The position numbers and the translations under genes were made by a program. From Chlorobium sp. (GTDB lineage Bacteria > Bacteroidota > Chlorobiia > Chlorobiales > Chlorobiaceae): a DNA stretch of 64,000 nt. Location: the NCBI GenBank assembly GCA_005843825.1, contig SZXX01000016.1, positions 58,364 to 122,363 on the forward strand. Reading direction: 5' to 3'. The notes under the pieces are model-generated. The model did no database searches and was not told the DNA's origin. It saw only the letters and a program-made list of their open reading frames with translations. This document shows positions 27,966 through 39,092 of the stretch, one piece after another; the stretch's first letter is position 1; each line of letters opens with the position of its first letter.

Positions 27966-28025
27966 AAGGCAGTAACACTCTCAAAGGTCTTGGTTACAGT
28001 TCCAATCAGGTTTCAGCTTGCTTGA
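27966..28025 (+). pseudogene. Vestige of a second tonB C-terminus
   Basis: Read in frame to the TGA at 28023-28025, the sequence encodes ...KVLVTVPIRFQLA. The intact tonB ends KVWFTVPIRFQLD, so 10 of the last 12 residues before the final position agree, and the DNA is clearly related codon by codon. No upstream TonB sequence is recognisable beyond about 15-20 residues. This looks like the tail of a duplicated tonB left after the region with the CAP gene was rearranged. Confidence 0.65.
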
Positions 28026-28029
28026 TTAA

Positions 28030-28281
28030 TCAGCTGTTCTCTCTTTGTGACGGTCTGTAAAGTACCGCGAAGATAATCCATCCATAGGCAGCTACAAGGC
28101 TTATGGGACTGACAAAGAGAGCGAAAAATCCGTCAACTTCCTTTTCGAGAAACATTATCCCATAACTCCCTGCAATAACGAGTACACCAAGAGCTATCAA
28201 AATATAATTGACAGCTCCAAGTGGCATATCTGCAGCCTTTTCAGCGGCGTTAACCCGCGGTCTCTTCGGTAAAGATTTCAT
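28030..28281 (-). CDS. DUF3098-like small membrane protein
   Basis: An 83-residue protein (from the ATG at 28281; an upstream ATG at 28290 would add MLL) has two membrane helices ([20 protein letters not shown] and [20 protein letters not shown]) and basic ends. The pattern resembles DUF3098 proteins common in Bacteroidetes and Chlorobi; function unknown. The start lies inside the 3' end of argD, indicating translational coupling. Confidence 0.65.
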   Translation of the reverse strand: MKSLPKRPRVNAAEKAADMPLGAVNYILIALGVLVIAGSYGIMFLEKEVDGFFALFVSPISLVAAYGWIIFAVLYRPSQRENS

Positions 28282-29452
28282 CAAGAGCAATTATACATTG
28301 TTGAGCCTCTTCCCTGGTGATGTTCAGTGGTGGAAGCAGCCTGATAACGTTCTGGCTTGTAGCGTTGATGATAACATGTTTCCGGAGTGCTTTTTCGACA
28401 TAATATTTTGCCTCTTTATCAACCGTTACACCAATCATCAGGCCATACTGACGGATATCGAGTATTTGCGGATGACGTGCTGCAAGTTTCTGCAGCTCAT
28501 CATGCATATAGTTTCCGATTTCCTTTGCGTGCTTCATGAGTTGATCTTCTTCAATAGCCTTTATCATGGCAATTCCAGCTGCACATGCTACTGGATTCCC
28601 GCCGAAGGTTGTGCCGTGGTTGCCGTAAGTGAGAACATCAGCAACCTTTTCGTTACCGATAACAGCCGATAATGGCAGCCCACCGCCAAGCGGTTTGGCA
28701 AGGCATACCAGATCGGGATCAGCATCAACATGCATATAACTGAAAAACTTGCCGGTCCTGCCGCAGCCTGCCTGAATTTCATCAGCAACGATGAGGAAGT
28801 TGTATTGACTGCGCAGTTCCTTCAGCCGGTCAATAAATTGCTGTGATATCCGGTGAATGCCTCCCTCGCCCTGAACTACTTCAATGAAAACAGCAGCTGT
28901 TTTCACAGAAACCTTCTTTTCAAGGTCTGCGATATCATTGAAGGCGATCATGCCCGTTCCTGCAAGCAGAGGGTCAAATCCATCGACATACTTTGCTTTA
29001 GCCGTCAGGGACATGGCTCCGTATGTCCTTCCGTGGAAACAGTTACTCAGTGACAGCACCTCTTTTTTGTGATCATCACCTGACCGGCCAGCCCATTTTC
29101 TTGCCATTTTTATGGCAGCCTCAATTGCTTCGGTACCACTGTTGGCAAAAAACACTTTGGAGAGTCCTGAAAGAGCAAGCAGCCTTTCAGCGAGCTCAAA
29201 CTGGGGCTGCATCATAAAAAGGTTAGAGGCATGGATCAGCTTTGCTGCCTGCCCGCTTATCGCCTGCACGAGGCGTTTATCTCCATAACCAAGTGCATTG
29301 ACCCCTATTCCTGCAATCATATCGAGATATCGGGTTCCATCATCGCTTACCAGCCATACGCCTTCGCCATGGGTGACCGCAATAGGAAAACGGGCATAAT
29401 TATGAAAGAAAAGCTCCTGTTCGCTTTCCTGATTTATAGGCAGTGGTTTCAT
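28250..29452 (-). CDS. argD: Acetylornithine aminotransferase
   Basis: This PLP enzyme of arginine synthesis (fold type I, class III) moves an amino group to N-acetylglutamate semialdehyde; some members also act on succinyldiaminopimelate. The 400 residues contain the class III signature [19 protein letters not shown], the PLP lysine in [16 protein letters not shown] and [16 protein letters not shown] near the start, typical of ArgD. It overlaps the DUF3098-like gene downstream and lies 81 bp after a small membrane-protein gene. Confidence 0.9.
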   Translation of the reverse strand: MKPLPINQESEQELFFHNYARFPIAVTHGEGVWLVSDDGTRYLDMIAGIGVNALGYGDKRLVQAISGQAAKLIHASNLFMMQPQFELAERLLALSGLSKVFFANSGTEAIEAAIKMARKWAGRSGDDHKKEVLSLSNCFHGRTYGAMSLTAKAKYVDGFDPLLAGTGMIAFNDIADLEKKVSVKTAAVFIEVVQGEGGIHRISQQFIDRLKELRSQYNFLIVADEIQAGCGRTGKFFSYMHVDADPDLVCLAKPLGGGLPLSAVIGNEKVADVLTYGNHGTTFGGNPVACAAGIAMIKAIEEDQLMKHAKEIGNYMHDELQKLAARHPQILDIRQYGLMIGVTVDKEAKYYVEKALRKHVIINATSQNVIRLLPPLNITREEAQQCIIALDEIFTEETAG

Positions 29453-29533
29453 TCTTTATGTATTCTTCAAAAGATTGTGTTCCAGAATAACAGTGTAACA
29501 AATGCTTGATTATAATGATGAAAGACGACGCTT

Positions 29534-29746
29534 TCAAACATTTTTTTCCGCTTCTTTTCTGACCATAAAGACGCGAATAAACCTCCATATTCCATAAGCG
29601 CCTGTCAGGAGGGCGTAAAGCCTCAGATCATCTTTTGATACTTGAGGCAATCTATCGCTGAAAAACAGCACATACAATGCAATACCGATAAAGGCCATTG
29701 AGAGAAGGATGCCCGTGATCATCGATATTGCACCGCTTTTTATCAT
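29534..29746 (-). CDS. Small two-helix membrane protein, unknown
   Basis: Seventy residues with two hydrophobic segments (MITGILLSMAFIGIALYVLFF and LRLYALLTGAYGIWRFIRVFMV) and a charged C-terminus (RKEAEKNV). I do not recognise a family. The ATG overlaps the stop region of the NADH dehydrogenase gene by 4 bp, so translation is probably coupled, which supports it as real. Confidence 0.6.
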   Translation of the reverse strand: MIKSGAISMITGILLSMAFIGIALYVLFFSDRLPQVSKDDLRLYALLTGAYGIWRFIRVFMVRKEAEKNV

Positions 29747-31044
29747 TCCGGCTTCTCTTTTTTTGTAAGGTTTGCACAGGTGTCAGGGTCAGGATAGAAC
29801 CTCCACTCCTTGTTGACGATCAGGCGTGCACCATAACTGAACGTGAAATAGGACCATCCCCACTGCAACAGCACAAAGACCCGGTGACGGAAGCTGGTCA
29901 GAAAATAAATATGTACCAGCAGCCAGGTGAACCAGGCTAAAATGCCGTCAAACCTGATGTTTCCAAATTCCACAATGGCCTTGTTTTTTCCGATTGTAGC
30001 CATCTGTCCTTTATCGCGATACCGGAAAAGTTTTCTTGTTTTTGTTTTCAGGTCGAGTAAAATATTTTTGCCGATCGTTCGTCCCTGTTGCAAGGCAACA
30101 GGAGCCAGTCCGGGCAGTGTGTTTCCATTCTCCTGCACAAAATTCGCAAGGTCGCCGCCTACAAATATTTCCGGATGACCTGGAATGCTGAGGTCTTCTC
30201 CCACAATGATCCGACCGATCCGATCGGTTTCCACTCCGATGGTTCTTCCTATTTCTATAGCTGTTACACCAGCAGCCCAAAGTACTGTTGCCGCTTCGAT
30301 CCGTTCCTTGCCGATCTGCACTCCGTTCTCATCAACGTTGCTGACCATGCTGCTAGTCCAGACCTGAACGCCGAGTTTCTCAAGTGATCTGGTTGCCTTG
30401 CTTGCAAGTTCAGGGTGAAAAGAACCAAGAATACGCGGAGCAGCTTCAACGATAAAAATCCGTGTAAGTTTCGGATCAATATTCCGATAAAATTTTGAGA
30501 GGGTATAGCGGCTCATTTCACCGATTGAGCCGGCCAGTTCAACCCCGGTCGGTCCGCCACCGACAATGACAAATGTCAGCAGTTTTTTGCGTTCTACAGG
30601 GTCTTTTGTTCTCTCAGCCCGCTCATAAGCCTCCATCACCCTCCGGCGGATCTCTTTTGCCTGAGCCAGGGTCTTCAGTCCGGGAGCATACTCTTCCCAT
30701 TGATTGTTGCCGAAATAGTGATGCTGTACACCGCAGGCAAGAATAAGGTAGTCGTAAGGGATATTGCCGAAATCTGTAATGACTATTTTATTCTCGATAT
30801 CGACATTGGTGACAACGCCCTTGAACACGGTAATGTTCCGGTAATTTGCCAGCATATTTCTCAGCGGCGCGGCAATATCTCCCTCACCAAGCGCAGCCAT
30901 TGCCACCTGGTAAAGAAGAGGCTGGAAAAGGTGATAGTTTTTCCTGTCAATGAGGGTAACCTCAATATCCTCTTTATTGCCAAGTATCCTGGCCGCATTG
31001 AGTCCTGCAAAACCGCCGCCAACAATCACAACCTGTTTTTTCAT
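29743..31044 (-). CDS. ndh: Type II NADH dehydrogenase (NAD(P)/FAD oxidoreductase)
   Basis: This single-subunit, non-proton-pumping flavoprotein passes electrons from NADH to quinone at the membrane. The 433 residues start MKKQVVIVGGGFAGLNAAR with the FAD Rossmann motif, followed by DRKNYHLFQPLLYQVA, the NADH-site FVIVGGGPTGVELAGSIGEM and GDLANF. C-terminal amphipathic helices provide membrane binding. An upstream in-frame ATG at 31176 is open, but the conserved N-terminus and GGAAAGTGG before 31044 favour the shorter form. Sulfide:quinone reductase is a distant relative but its cysteines are absent. Confidence 0.9.
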   Translation of the reverse strand: MKKQVVIVGGGFAGLNAARILGNKEDIEVTLIDRKNYHLFQPLLYQVAMAALGEGDIAAPLRNMLANYRNITVFKGVVTNVDIENKIVITDFGNIPYDYLILACGVQHHYFGNNQWEEYAPGLKTLAQAKEIRRRVMEAYERAERTKDPVERKKLLTFVIVGGGPTGVELAGSIGEMSRYTLSKFYRNIDPKLTRIFIVEAAPRILGSFHPELASKATRSLEKLGVQVWTSSMVSNVDENGVQIGKERIEAATVLWAAGVTAIEIGRTIGVETDRIGRIIVGEDLSIPGHPEIFVGGDLANFVQENGNTLPGLAPVALQQGRTIGKNILLDLKTKTRKLFRYRDKGQMATIGKNKAIVEFGNIRFDGILAWFTWLLVHIYFLTSFRHRVFVLLQWGWSYFTFSYGARLIVNKEWRFYPDPDTCANLTKKEKPE

Positions 31045-31265
31045 ATCCACTTTCCAACGTAACGTTTCATTAAATACATCGATGCACTCTCGTTTATTCT
31101 GCAAAATAGTAGTAATACCGAAAGAAAATGGATTAAAGTATAAAAAAGAATAAAAATCCTGCGGGTTGTACCGCAATTCTCACTGAACTCATTTTTACAA
31201 GAAGAGCTGAAGAGTAAAACAAGGTTTTGCGTTTCTTATCCGCTGTGGCCGCGGGTCACATTGCG

Positions 31266-31760
31266 TCAGGTGAGGCGTTCGATAATCTCCTGGTGTTTGG
31301 GAAATTTCTTGAGCAGCGTTATCCTGTCGGCAAACGCAAAGTCTCTGAATTCAAATCCAGGGGCAACGACGCAGCTGACAAGCGAAAAGCTGTCACTTTC
31401 AGGGTTTTCCAGGCAGGCGCCAAACCAGCTTTCAGCCGGCACACTCTCCTGCAGAACCTCACTGTTTTCTTCAGAAAGTCCGAGTGTAAAGCTTGATGGC
31501 TCTCCATGTTTTGGAAACATGAAAACCTTCAGGGGATCGCCTGCATGAAAGAACCATAGCTCGTCTGAATGAATTCTATGCAGTTTTGACCGATCCGAAC
31601 CTTTGAGCAAATAGTAAATAGCCGTCGCATAGGAGCGAGAGCCATTGAAGGGAGTGGAAAGAGCATAAGAGCCGCTGCTGCGGTAGGTTTCGCGGTAATA
31701 CCCGCCTTCAGGATGGCCTGCAAGCTGCAGGCGGTCTATCCAGTATTCAGCTTTTTGCAT
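31266..31760 (-). CDS. Cupin_5 (DUF985) family protein
   Basis: A 164-residue small beta-barrel cupin with the DUF985 pattern [15 protein letters not shown] near the start, [34 protein letters not shown] in the middle and [16 protein letters not shown] near the end. Members have been linked to sugar or nucleotide-sugar epimerase folds without a settled function. The start at 31760 overlaps the purE 3' end by 14 bp, so it is probably cotranscribed with purE. Confidence 0.87.
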   Translation of the reverse strand: MQKAEYWIDRLQLAGHPEGGYYRETYRSSGSYALSTPFNGSRSYATAIYYLLKGSDRSKLHRIHSDELWFFHAGDPLKVFMFPKHGEPSSFTLGLSEENSEVLQESVPAESWFGACLENPESDSFSLVSCVVAPGFEFRDFAFADRITLLKKFPKHQEIIERLT

Positions 31761-32274
31761 GGAGCCGTTCCCGGATTTTTCCGGTTTTCTGCCGGGATGC
31801 ATCTGCAAGTTTATTGCGAAACTCAACGAGAGCAGTCAGCAGGTTCCCGTCTGAAAGAGCAAGGATCTGAATGGCCAGCAGTGACGCATTCCGGGCATTG
31901 TCAATACCGACGGTAGCTACCGGTATACCGGCAGGCATCTGCACAATGGAATAAAGAGAGTCCTGTCCATTAAGTTTACTGCTGAAAATCGGAACCCCTA
32001 TAACCGGAAGTACGGTAAAAGCCGCCGTAACACCTGGAAGGTGCGCCGCACCGCCAGCTCCGGCTATGATAACTTTAAGGCCCCGTTCCAAGGCAGATGA
32101 TGCATACTTTTCGAGGTCATGAGGAGTTCTGTGTGCGGAAATGACAGAAATCTCCGACGTAATGCCGAATTCGTCAAGAACAATCGCAGCTTCCTTCATG
32201 ATCTCAAAATCGGAGTCCGAACCCATAAGGATGCCGACAACCGGTGTTTTTTTTTCTGGAATGGTAGTAGTCAT
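31747..32274 (-). CDS. purE: N5-carboxyaminoimidazole ribonucleotide mutase
   Basis: PurE moves the carboxyl group of N5-CAIR to C4 in purine synthesis. The 175-residue class I protein contains the [12 protein letters not shown] motif (18-29), SAHRTP and [11 protein letters not shown], the substrate-site loops. No purK is adjacent. It precedes the cupin_5 gene with overlapping reading frames. Confidence 0.95.
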   Translation of the reverse strand: MTTTIPEKKTPVVGILMGSDSDFEIMKEAAIVLDEFGITSEISVISAHRTPHDLEKYASSALERGLKVIIAGAGGAAHLPGVTAAFTVLPVIGVPIFSSKLNGQDSLYSIVQMPAGIPVATVGIDNARNASLLAIQILALSDGNLLTALVEFRNKLADASRQKTGKIRERLHAKS

Positions 32275-32402
32275 AAAAAGGATAGTTTACAGCCCGCTTT
32301 CTAGCCTCTCTCAAGGCTAATGATTTATGAAATTGCCGAGTTTTATGTATTTTCCCGTGTCATGAATTTAAAAAAAATAATACTTGTAGAGGAAGATTAA
32401 CA

Positions 32403-33821
32403 ATGGCAACTAATCTTGCAGTAAAGTACAGTAATCCCGGACCTCGTTACACAAGCTATCCTACCATTCCTTCATGGAGCACCGATGGTGTCACCCAGGA
32501 GCAGTGGAAAGGGGCAATGGTCAAAGGTTTTAACGACAGCAACGAAACAACCGGAATCAGCCTGTATATTCACATCCCCTACTGTGAGAATCACTGTTAT
32601 TTCTGTGGTTGCAACGCTCACCGTACTCAGGACCACTCCTATGAGATACCCTATCTTGAGGCATTGCTTAAGGAATGGCAAATGTATATCGATGTTTTTC
32701 CCGGCACCCTGAATGTCAAGGAACTGCACATCGGCGGCGGCACCCCTACTTTTTTCAGCCCCGAAAATCTGACCAGGCTTATTGACGGTATATGCAAGGA
32801 CGTCAATAAAATGGACAACTACATGTTCAGTTTCGAAACCAATCCCCGATCGACATCGAGGGAACATCTTGAAGCCCTTTACAAGGTCGGTTTCCGACGC
32901 ATGAGTTTCGGAATCCAGGATTTCGACCCTGTCGTACAGAAGGAAATCAACCGACTGCAATCATTCGAACTGGTTAAAGAAAAGGTTGATCTTGCCCGTG
33001 AGATCGGTTTTACATCGGTTAATTTTGACCTTGTCTATGGTTTGCCCAAGCAGACACTTGCTACAATTACTGACACGATCCAGAAGGTTATGCTGCTCAA
33101 GCCCGATCGTCTGGCCTTTTATGCTTACGGTCATAATCCGCACATGTATGAAGGGCAGCGGAAGTTCAATGAGGCCGATCTGCCTGTTGGTGATGTCAAG
33201 CAGGAGCTTTATGATAAAGGCAGTGCAATGCTGGAGTCGATCGGTTATCATGAGATCGGCATGGACCATTTCGCCCTTGAAGGTGATGCCTTGTATATAG
33301 CGGCTAAAAACGGGACACTCCACCGTAATTTCATGGGGTATACTGAAAATACAACACAGATGATGCTGGCTATCGGATCATCATCCATCAGCGACACATG
33401 GTACGCTTTCGCCCAGAATGAGCGGGACGATGAGAGTTATATTAAAGCCGTCAATGAAGGACGTTTTCCTCTGCATCGCGGACATCTCCTTACCGACGAG
33501 GATCTTGTGCTTCGCCGCCATATTCTCAACCTGATGTGCAAACAGGAAACATCATGGCAGGATCCGAAACTGTACTGTGACGAACTTGATATTGCTCTCT
33601 ATCGTCTTGAGGATATGCAGAATGACGGTTTGGTTGTTCTCGGTGACAAGGGAGTTCGTGTGACAGAAGTCGGCATACCTTTTCTCAGAAATATATGCAT
33701 GGCATTCGATGCACGGCTCTGGAGTTCAGACAGCCTTTCAAAGGCGTATAATGTTTCACGGGATATCCAGAAGACCTATATTGAGAAAGCCCGTCTTGCA
33801 AAAGTTCAACAGGTTGGTTGA
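32403..33821 (+). CDS. hemN: Oxygen-independent coproporphyrinogen III oxidase
   Basis: This radical-SAM enzyme decarboxylates coproporphyrinogen III to protoporphyrinogen IX without oxygen, feeding heme and (bacterio)chlorophyll synthesis. The 472-residue protein carries the [4Fe-4S] motif with C61, C65, C68 plus C70 ([11 protein letters not shown]), the HIGGGTPTF and GIQDFDP segments, and the C-terminal HemN domain. That makes it true HemN rather than the shorter HemW. The start follows GAGGAAGATTAACA. A terminator closes the gene after 24 bp. Confidence 0.94.
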   Translation: MATNLAVKYSNPGPRYTSYPTIPSWSTDGVTQEQWKGAMVKGFNDSNETTGISLYIHIPYCENHCYFCGCNAHRTQDHSYEIPYLEALLKEWQMYIDVFPGTLNVKELHIGGGTPTFFSPENLTRLIDGICKDVNKMDNYMFSFETNPRSTSREHLEALYKVGFRRMSFGIQDFDPVVQKEINRLQSFELVKEKVDLAREIGFTSVNFDLVYGLPKQTLATITDTIQKVMLLKPDRLAFYAYGHNPHMYEGQRKFNEADLPVGDVKQELYDKGSAMLESIGYHEIGMDHFALEGDALYIAAKNGTLHRNFMGYTENTTQMMLAIGSSSISDTWYAFAQNERDDESYIKAVNEGRFPLHRGHLLTDEDLVLRRHILNLMCKQETSWQDPKLYCDELDIALYRLEDMQNDGLVVLGDKGVRVTEVGIPFLRNICMAFDARLWSSDSLSKAYNVSRDIQKTYIEKARLAKVQQVG

Positions 33822-33842
33822 TCAAACTGATTGAGTCCAATG

Positions 33843-33872
33843 AAAAGGGTGATTTCGGTCACCCTTTTTTTA
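33843..33872 (+). terminator. Rho-independent terminator of hemN
   Basis: A 10-bp stem (AAAAGGGTGA 33843-33852 against TCACCCTTTT 33859-33868) with a 6-nt loop leads into TTT. It ends about 12 bases before the next start codon. Confidence 0.85.
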
Positions 33873-33882
33873 TGTCCATTTC

Positions 33883-35016
33883 ATGAAAAAAACAATAAAA
33901 ATAGGGTTCATCGGTAGTGGATGGGCTAAAATAGCTCAAGCTCCGGCATTCTCATTGATGGATAATGTAGAGCTTTCGGCAGTGGCAAGCCCAACCGAAC
34001 TGCACCGTCAGAAGTTCATGAAGATGTTTGATATCACACAGGGCTTTGCCGACTGGCGCGACATGCTGAAGTGCGACCTTGACTTTGTCTGCGTCACGAC
34101 GCCGCCCTCCCTTCATGCCGACATGGTAACGGGGGTGCTTCAAAGTGGTAAAAGCGTCCTGTGCGAAAAGCCTTTTGCCCTCGGTCTTCTCGATGCAACA
34201 GCAATGGTTGATGTAGCATCTAAATCTCCCGGGCTGGCCCTTCTCGACCACCAGCTCCGCTTTCATCCCGCAGTTCGTGGCATGAAACAAATGATTGATG
34301 GTGGTGAAATTGGCAAAGTCTTTGAAGTCCGTGCCATCGTCAACCTTGCCAGTCGTAACCGTCCTGACATGCCTTGGTCATGGTGGTGCGATGCTTCAAG
34401 AGGCGGCGGCGCTCTCAGTGCGATAGGCTCTCATCTTATCGACATGAATCGCTATCTCATTGGAGAGATTGCTGAAGTCTCATGCAATCTCTCCACCAGT
34501 ATTCCCTCGCGCCCGGATAATAGTGGCAAGCCTTGTGCAGTGACCTCCGATGACAACTTTGCAATGATGATGAAGTTCGGACCCTCCTCCGTTGCCCTTG
34601 GATGCTCCTCTCTCATGCACGTCACCACGGTTGGGGCATACACATGGTTCTCTTTTGAGGTAGTAGGAAGCCTCAAGACTATAAGGCTTGACGGTGCAGG
34701 CAGGCTCTGGGAAGTGACAAACGATAATGCAAAACGGGGTCGAAGCCTTATCGACGCCCCAAGGTGGAAACTCATTGAACCGATGCTTTCGTGGGACGAG
34801 CTGGTCCTTCAGGAAAAGATCAGACAGTCCTCACTGGCTGTGCACGGTATTTTTGCTGTCGGTTTTGCGTTTCTTGCCCACCGGATTGTCAAGGCACTCC
34901 GTAACAAAGAAAAAACCCTGCACGATGCGGCAGGGTTTATTGATGGCCTAAAGATTCAGAAGGTTCTTCAGGCCGGTTACCGCTCCAACCGGCTTCGCAC
35001 CTGGGTTAAAATTTAA
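33883..35016 (+). CDS. Gfo/Idh/MocA family oxidoreductase
   Basis: An NAD(P)-dependent oxidoreductase of 377 residues with an N-terminal Rossmann fold ([15 protein letters not shown], 6-20), the EKPFALG loop containing the catalytic Lys region (about 94-100) and the C-terminal Gfo/Idh/MocA sheet domain. The substrate cannot be told from sequence; sugars, inositols or, as in the related biliverdin reductases, tetrapyrroles are possible. It sits directly behind the hemN terminator with its own start and no nearby pathway partner. Confidence 0.85.
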   Translation: MKKTIKIGFIGSGWAKIAQAPAFSLMDNVELSAVASPTELHRQKFMKMFDITQGFADWRDMLKCDLDFVCVTTPPSLHADMVTGVLQSGKSVLCEKPFALGLLDATAMVDVASKSPGLALLDHQLRFHPAVRGMKQMIDGGEIGKVFEVRAIVNLASRNRPDMPWSWWCDASRGGGALSAIGSHLIDMNRYLIGEIAEVSCNLSTSIPSRPDNSGKPCAVTSDDNFAMMMKFGPSSVALGCSSLMHVTTVGAYTWFSFEVVGSLKTIRLDGAGRLWEVTNDNAKRGRSLIDAPRWKLIEPMLSWDELVLQEKIRQSSLAVHGIFAVGFAFLAHRIVKALRNKEKTLHDAAGFIDGLKIQKVLQAGYRSNRLRTWVKI

Positions 35017-35309
35017 CACTGGAAAAACCAGAGGTCACCCGTGTTCAGCCCCGATCATTACCGACGTTCCGGAGATGACCGTGAGTGATTATTTCCAAAA
35101 AAATTGGTAAATTTACAGGACGAAGACCCCAAATAATAATCGACATTATGATTTCAAGCCTGTCAGGAGAGATGTGGGCTTATTTTTTCTTTCTCCTGCT
35201 CCTGTTCAGGGCTGTTTTGCCGCCGGGATGCCGGGTTTTGCCTTTCATCTGATGAGTGCACGTTTCCTCTTTCGTATTGAAAAAAGGGCCACCCTTTTAT
35301 AGAGAGAAT

Positions 35310-38300
35310 ATGGAGTTAAGGAATACACAGAGACCCGTTTCAATGAAGAAGAACCGTATTTTTCTTCTCTATATAGGGATATTTCTTCTTGTAGCTCCTC
35401 TTCTTTCATGGTGGACGGTCATATATGCTGATCATCAAATGCGGGATCAGCTGCTCCAACAGGTACGTCTTGCTGCCCAGAGTATTGACATTCAGCAATT
35501 AAGAACACTGGAAGGTTCGAAAGCTGATCTTGAAAAGCCGGCTTACGCCAAGCTCAAGGAGCAGCTTTCAAGAGCCAGAAGTGCTGCCCATCAGTGCCGT
35601 TTTATCTATCTGCTTGGTAAAAACAGCAGTGGGAAGGTGTTTTTTTATGCTGATTCCGAACCATCGAATTCGCCGGATTCTTCTCCAGCAGGTCAGATAT
35701 ATGATGAAGCAACTGATATCCTCCAGAAAGTATTCATAATAAAAGAAGCAAATACTGAAGGACCTGTTCCTGATCGCTGGGGTACCTGGGTCAGTGGTTT
35801 CATTCCTGTTGTCGATCCTGAAAACGGAAGGCTTATTGCCGTGTTCGGTATGGATATCGATGCTTCTGACTGGGTATTGGATATTGTCGCCCGTTCTTCC
35901 ATTCCCATAGGCCTTATGCTGGTGGTTCTGATTGTCCTCATCAGCGCTTACCTTGTTTCGCGTCGAGCTGAGGTTGTTCCCGGTATGGTACGACGCCGCC
36001 TTATTCCTCCTCTTGGTGCACTGATTTCAATAATTATCGCCTCTTTGGGTTTTCTTCTCTGGCAGCAGCATCTCCAGCGAGTCAATGAGGCTGTTCACCG
36101 CTCTGAAGCAGAGGTATCCGGAGCATTTCAGAAAAGCCTTGATGTGTCGAAGGATGCTCTTGGCATCATCGTAGAGTCCCTCATTCACGACAACGATATA
36201 ACAGAAGCAATACAGTCTCGTGATAAAGGTAAGCTCTATTCAAACAGCTCTTCGCTCTATGGGGGACTTAAGCGCTTTTACGGGATATCCCAATTAAATT
36301 TTATTGATCCGAAGCGCGTCTGTATCCTTCGTGTCCAAAAACCGACTGACAGCGGTGACAGGATTGACAGATTTACCTTGGGTGAGGCTGAAAGGACCGG
36401 AGAGTCTTCAAGCGGGATTGAACTTGGCCAGTCAGGTGCTTTTACTTTATGGGTAGATGTACCTGTTGTCGTTAATGGTCGTCTTCTCGGTTACATTGAG
36501 CTTGGCAAGGAGACGGAGAACATTCTCAAAGGCATTAAGCTTGAGTCGGGTCGCGGGCTTGCGATTTTTATCAACAAAAAATTTCTGCAGCGACCAGAAT
36601 GGGAAGAGGGAAAGAAAATTTTTCATCGCGATGCCTCATGGGATCTCTACAAAAATAATGTACTGCTCTATTCTTCGCTTGGTCGCTTCCCTCAGGAGTT
36701 TAATGCGGCGCTTTCCGGCGCCGATGCAACGGATGGAATTGAGTCTGATTTAGACGGCAGATCGTGGAAAATTACTTCCAATCCCCTGAAAGAGGCTTCA
36801 GGCAGAGTCGTCGGTAAAATGATCCTGATGCAGGACATTTCATCATATAAATGGAGCGTTTACCGTCTTGTTGCAATTGTCGGGATTGCACTTATTGTTG
36901 TTTTTGCCCTGTTTTTCGGATTTCTTATTGTTCTTTTAAGCCGTGTGGACAGGAGCATAAACCGTCGTGAAAAAGAACTTATTCTGAGTCGTGAACAGTA
37001 TATGCTGGCAGTAAATGGCAGTAATGACGGTATCTGGGACTGGAATTTAAGGGATAACACGCTTTATCTCTCCCCCAGATGGAAAAACATGATTGGTTTT
37101 GAAGATCATGAGCTGCCTAATCTCTATGCAACTTTTGAAGATCGCCTGCATCCTGAGGACAAACCACTCTATAAGGCTTATCTTGACCGTTATTTAAAAG
37201 CTGAAATCCCATCATTCAGTATTGAATTTCGATTCAGGCACCGGAACGGTTCTTATATCTGGATATTAGGGAAAGGCGAAGCGCTTCGGGACAAGGATGG
37301 CGTTCCTTACCGTATGGCCGGTTCCCACAGTGATATATCTGCCCGGAAAAGAGTGGAAGAGGATATCCGGCACCGGTCTGCATTTCAAATGCTGCTTATC
37401 GATCTTGCTATCGGTTTTGTCAATAAGCCGCTCAGTGATCTGGATTACTCCATTAACAGGGTGCTTGCTCTTGTCGGAGAGTTTTCAGGGGTTGATCGTG
37501 TCTACCTGTTTCACTATGACTATGAAAAGGAAACCATGAGCAACACCCACGAGTGGTGTGCTTCGGGGATTCATCCTGATATCCAGAATCTTCAGGATAT
37601 GCCATATAAGGAATTATTGGAATGGGTGTCATCTCATCGTCGGGGCGAAGTAGTCTATATTCCAGATGTCAAGGGATTGGTGGCAGAAAGTGTTTTCCGT
37701 GCCGGACTTGAAGCTAAGGGGATTAAGTCATTGATTACCATTCCTTTGAATTATTCTGAAGAGTGTTTCGGATTTGTCGGGTTCTCTTCTGTCCGTGAAC
37801 AGAAAACCTGGGGAGATGAAGATATTGCCTTGCTTCGGATTCTCTCCGAACTCATTACCAATGCCGAGGTTCGGCACCGGAATGAAACCGCGCTTGTAAA
37901 TGCAAGGTTTGTCGCTGAAACAGCAAACCGCGCAAAGAGTGAATTTCTGGCCAATATGAGCCATGAAATCCGGACGCCGATGAACGGAGTTATCGGTATG
38001 ACGGGCCTTCTGCTCGATACCACTCTGGACACCGAGCAGAGGGAATATGCGCAGGCCGTACTCTCAAGTGCGGAGTCTCTGTTGACCCTGCTCAATGATA
38101 TACTTGATTTTTCAAAAATAGAGGCAGGAAAACTTGATCTTGAACTGATTGATTTTGACCTCCGACATGTACTGGATGATTTTGCGTCGATCATGCAGCA
38201 TAGAGCAGGTAAAAAAAAGCTCGCATTTGTCTGTTCCCTCTCTCCTGATGTTGCTCCTCTTCTCCGGGGTGATCCTGGACGACTTTGCCAGGTGCTCAAC

Positions 38301-39092
38301 AATCTTGCAGGTAACGCCATAAAGTTTACCCATCAGGGAGAGGTAACTGTCAACGTTGGTGTTGTGTCGAGCAGTGATGAAGAGGTTCGGCTTCGTTTTT
38401 CGGTCATAGATACCGGAATTGGCATCCCTACGAATAAAATTGATATTCTGTTTTCAAGTTTTACACAGGTTGATGCGTCCACGACTCGCCGGTTCGGGGG
38501 GACAGGTTTGGGATTGGCTATATGCCGTCAGCTTGTACAGCTTATGGGAGGCGAAATCGGAGTTAAAAGTCATGAAAACAAAGGCTCTGAGTTCTGGTTT
38601 ATTCTTCCTTTCAAAAAACAGAAGCCTCGGGTCGATGCAGTGCCGGTTACAAAGAACAGTAATGATACCATTTTGCACCCGACCTTACCGCAAAAGCATG
38701 AGGAGGCACTTCACAAAGAGATCAGGTTACTGCTTGCTGAGGACAGCAAAGTGAATCAAAAGGTGGTGATAGGTATTCTTGGGAAGCTCGGCTATAAAAT
38801 TGATGTGGTCGGTAATGGGACTGACGTACTCAAAGCGCTTGAGGCCCTTCCATACGATCTTGTTATGATGGATGTGCAGATGCCGGAAATCGATGGTCTA
38901 GAAGCAACCCGTATTATCCGTAATCCAGACTCGGCAGTACTCAATCACCAGATTCCCGTTATAGCTCTTACTGCTCACGCCATGCAGGGTGATCGTGAGC
39001 TCTGCATGCAGGCGGGTATGAGCGATTATGTTTCAAAGCCTATTGATCCCTTGCTTCTGGTTGAAACCCTGAAAAAATGGCTCTATCTTTAA
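35310..39092 (+). CDS. Hybrid sensor histidine kinase (sensor domains-PAS-GAF-HisKA-HATPase-REC)
   Basis: A 1260-residue membrane sensor. TM1 is near 16-39, followed by an extracytoplasmic domain, then TM2 (about 195-216), TM3 (about 233-251), a second extracytoplasmic domain and TM4 (about 510-533). The cytoplasmic part has a PAS_3 domain (about 560-675, [10 protein letters not shown]...DISARKR), a GAF domain (about 690-835), HisKA with phospho-accepting H885 ([11 protein letters not shown]), a HATPase ([18 protein letters not shown]) and a receiver with D1188 ([11 protein letters not shown]). I chose the ATG at 35310 after AGAGAGA; a GTG at 35256 and an ATG at 35343 are alternatives. No response-regulator gene is adjacent. 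Confidence 0.92.
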   Translation: MELRNTQRPVSMKKNRIFLLYIGIFLLVAPLLSWWTVIYADHQMRDQLLQQVRLAAQSIDIQQLRTLEGSKADLEKPAYAKLKEQLSRARSAAHQCRFIYLLGKNSSGKVFFYADSEPSNSPDSSPAGQIYDEATDILQKVFIIKEANTEGPVPDRWGTWVSGFIPVVDPENGRLIAVFGMDIDASDWVLDIVARSSIPIGLMLVVLIVLISAYLVSRRAEVVPGMVRRRLIPPLGALISIIIASLGFLLWQQHLQRVNEAVHRSEAEVSGAFQKSLDVSKDALGIIVESLIHDNDITEAIQSRDKGKLYSNSSSLYGGLKRFYGISQLNFIDPKRVCILRVQKPTDSGDRIDRFTLGEAERTGESSSGIELGQSGAFTLWVDVPVVVNGRLLGYIELGKETENILKGIKLESGRGLAIFINKKFLQRPEWEEGKKIFHRDASWDLYKNNVLLYSSLGRFPQEFNAALSGADATDGIESDLDGRSWKITSNPLKEASGRVVGKMILMQDISSYKWSVYRLVAIVGIALIVVFALFFGFLIVLLSRVDRSINRREKELILSREQYMLAVNGSNDGIWDWNLRDNTLYLSPRWKNMIGFEDHELPNLYATFEDRLHPEDKPLYKAYLDRYLKAEIPSFSIEFRFRHRNGSYIWILGKGEALRDKDGVPYRMAGSHSDISARKRVEEDIRHRSAFQMLLIDLAIGFVNKPLSDLDYSINRVLALVGEFSGVDRVYLFHYDYEKETMSNTHEWCASGIHPDIQNLQDMPYKELLEWVSSHRRGEVVYIPDVKGLVAESVFRAGLEAKGIKSLITIPLNYSEECFGFVGFSSVREQKTWGDEDIALLRILSELITNAEVRHRNETALVNARFVAETANRAKSEFLANMSHEIRTPMNGVIGMTGLLLDTTLDTEQREYAQAVLSSAESLLTLLNDILDFSKIEAGKLDLELIDFDLRHVLDDFASIMQHRAGKKKLAFVCSLSPDVAPLLRGDPGRLCQVLNNLAGNAIKFTHQGEVTVNVGVVSSSDEEVRLRFSVIDTGIGIPTNKIDILFSSFTQVDASTTRRFGGTGLGLAICRQLVQLMGGEIGVKSHENKGSEFWFILPFKKQKPRVDAVPVTKNSNDTILHPTLPQKHEEALHKEIRLLLAEDSKVNQKVVIGILGKLGYKIDVVGNGTDVLKALEALPYDLVMMDVQMPEIDGLEATRIIRNPDSAVLNHQIPVIALTAHAMQGDRELCMQAGMSDYVSKPIDPLLLVETLKKWLYL

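Noticed and set aside
35148..35252. A 34-codon frame starting MISSLSGEMWAYFFFLLLLF upstream of the hybrid kinase
   Set aside because: It is short, has no ribosome-binding site and no family resemblance; hydrophobicity alone is not enough.
35279..35300. AAAGGG-CCA-CCCTTT hairpin before the hybrid kinase gene
   Set aside because: A 6-bp stem with a 3-nt loop and no proper T run; it could be a leader hairpin but is too small to call a terminator.
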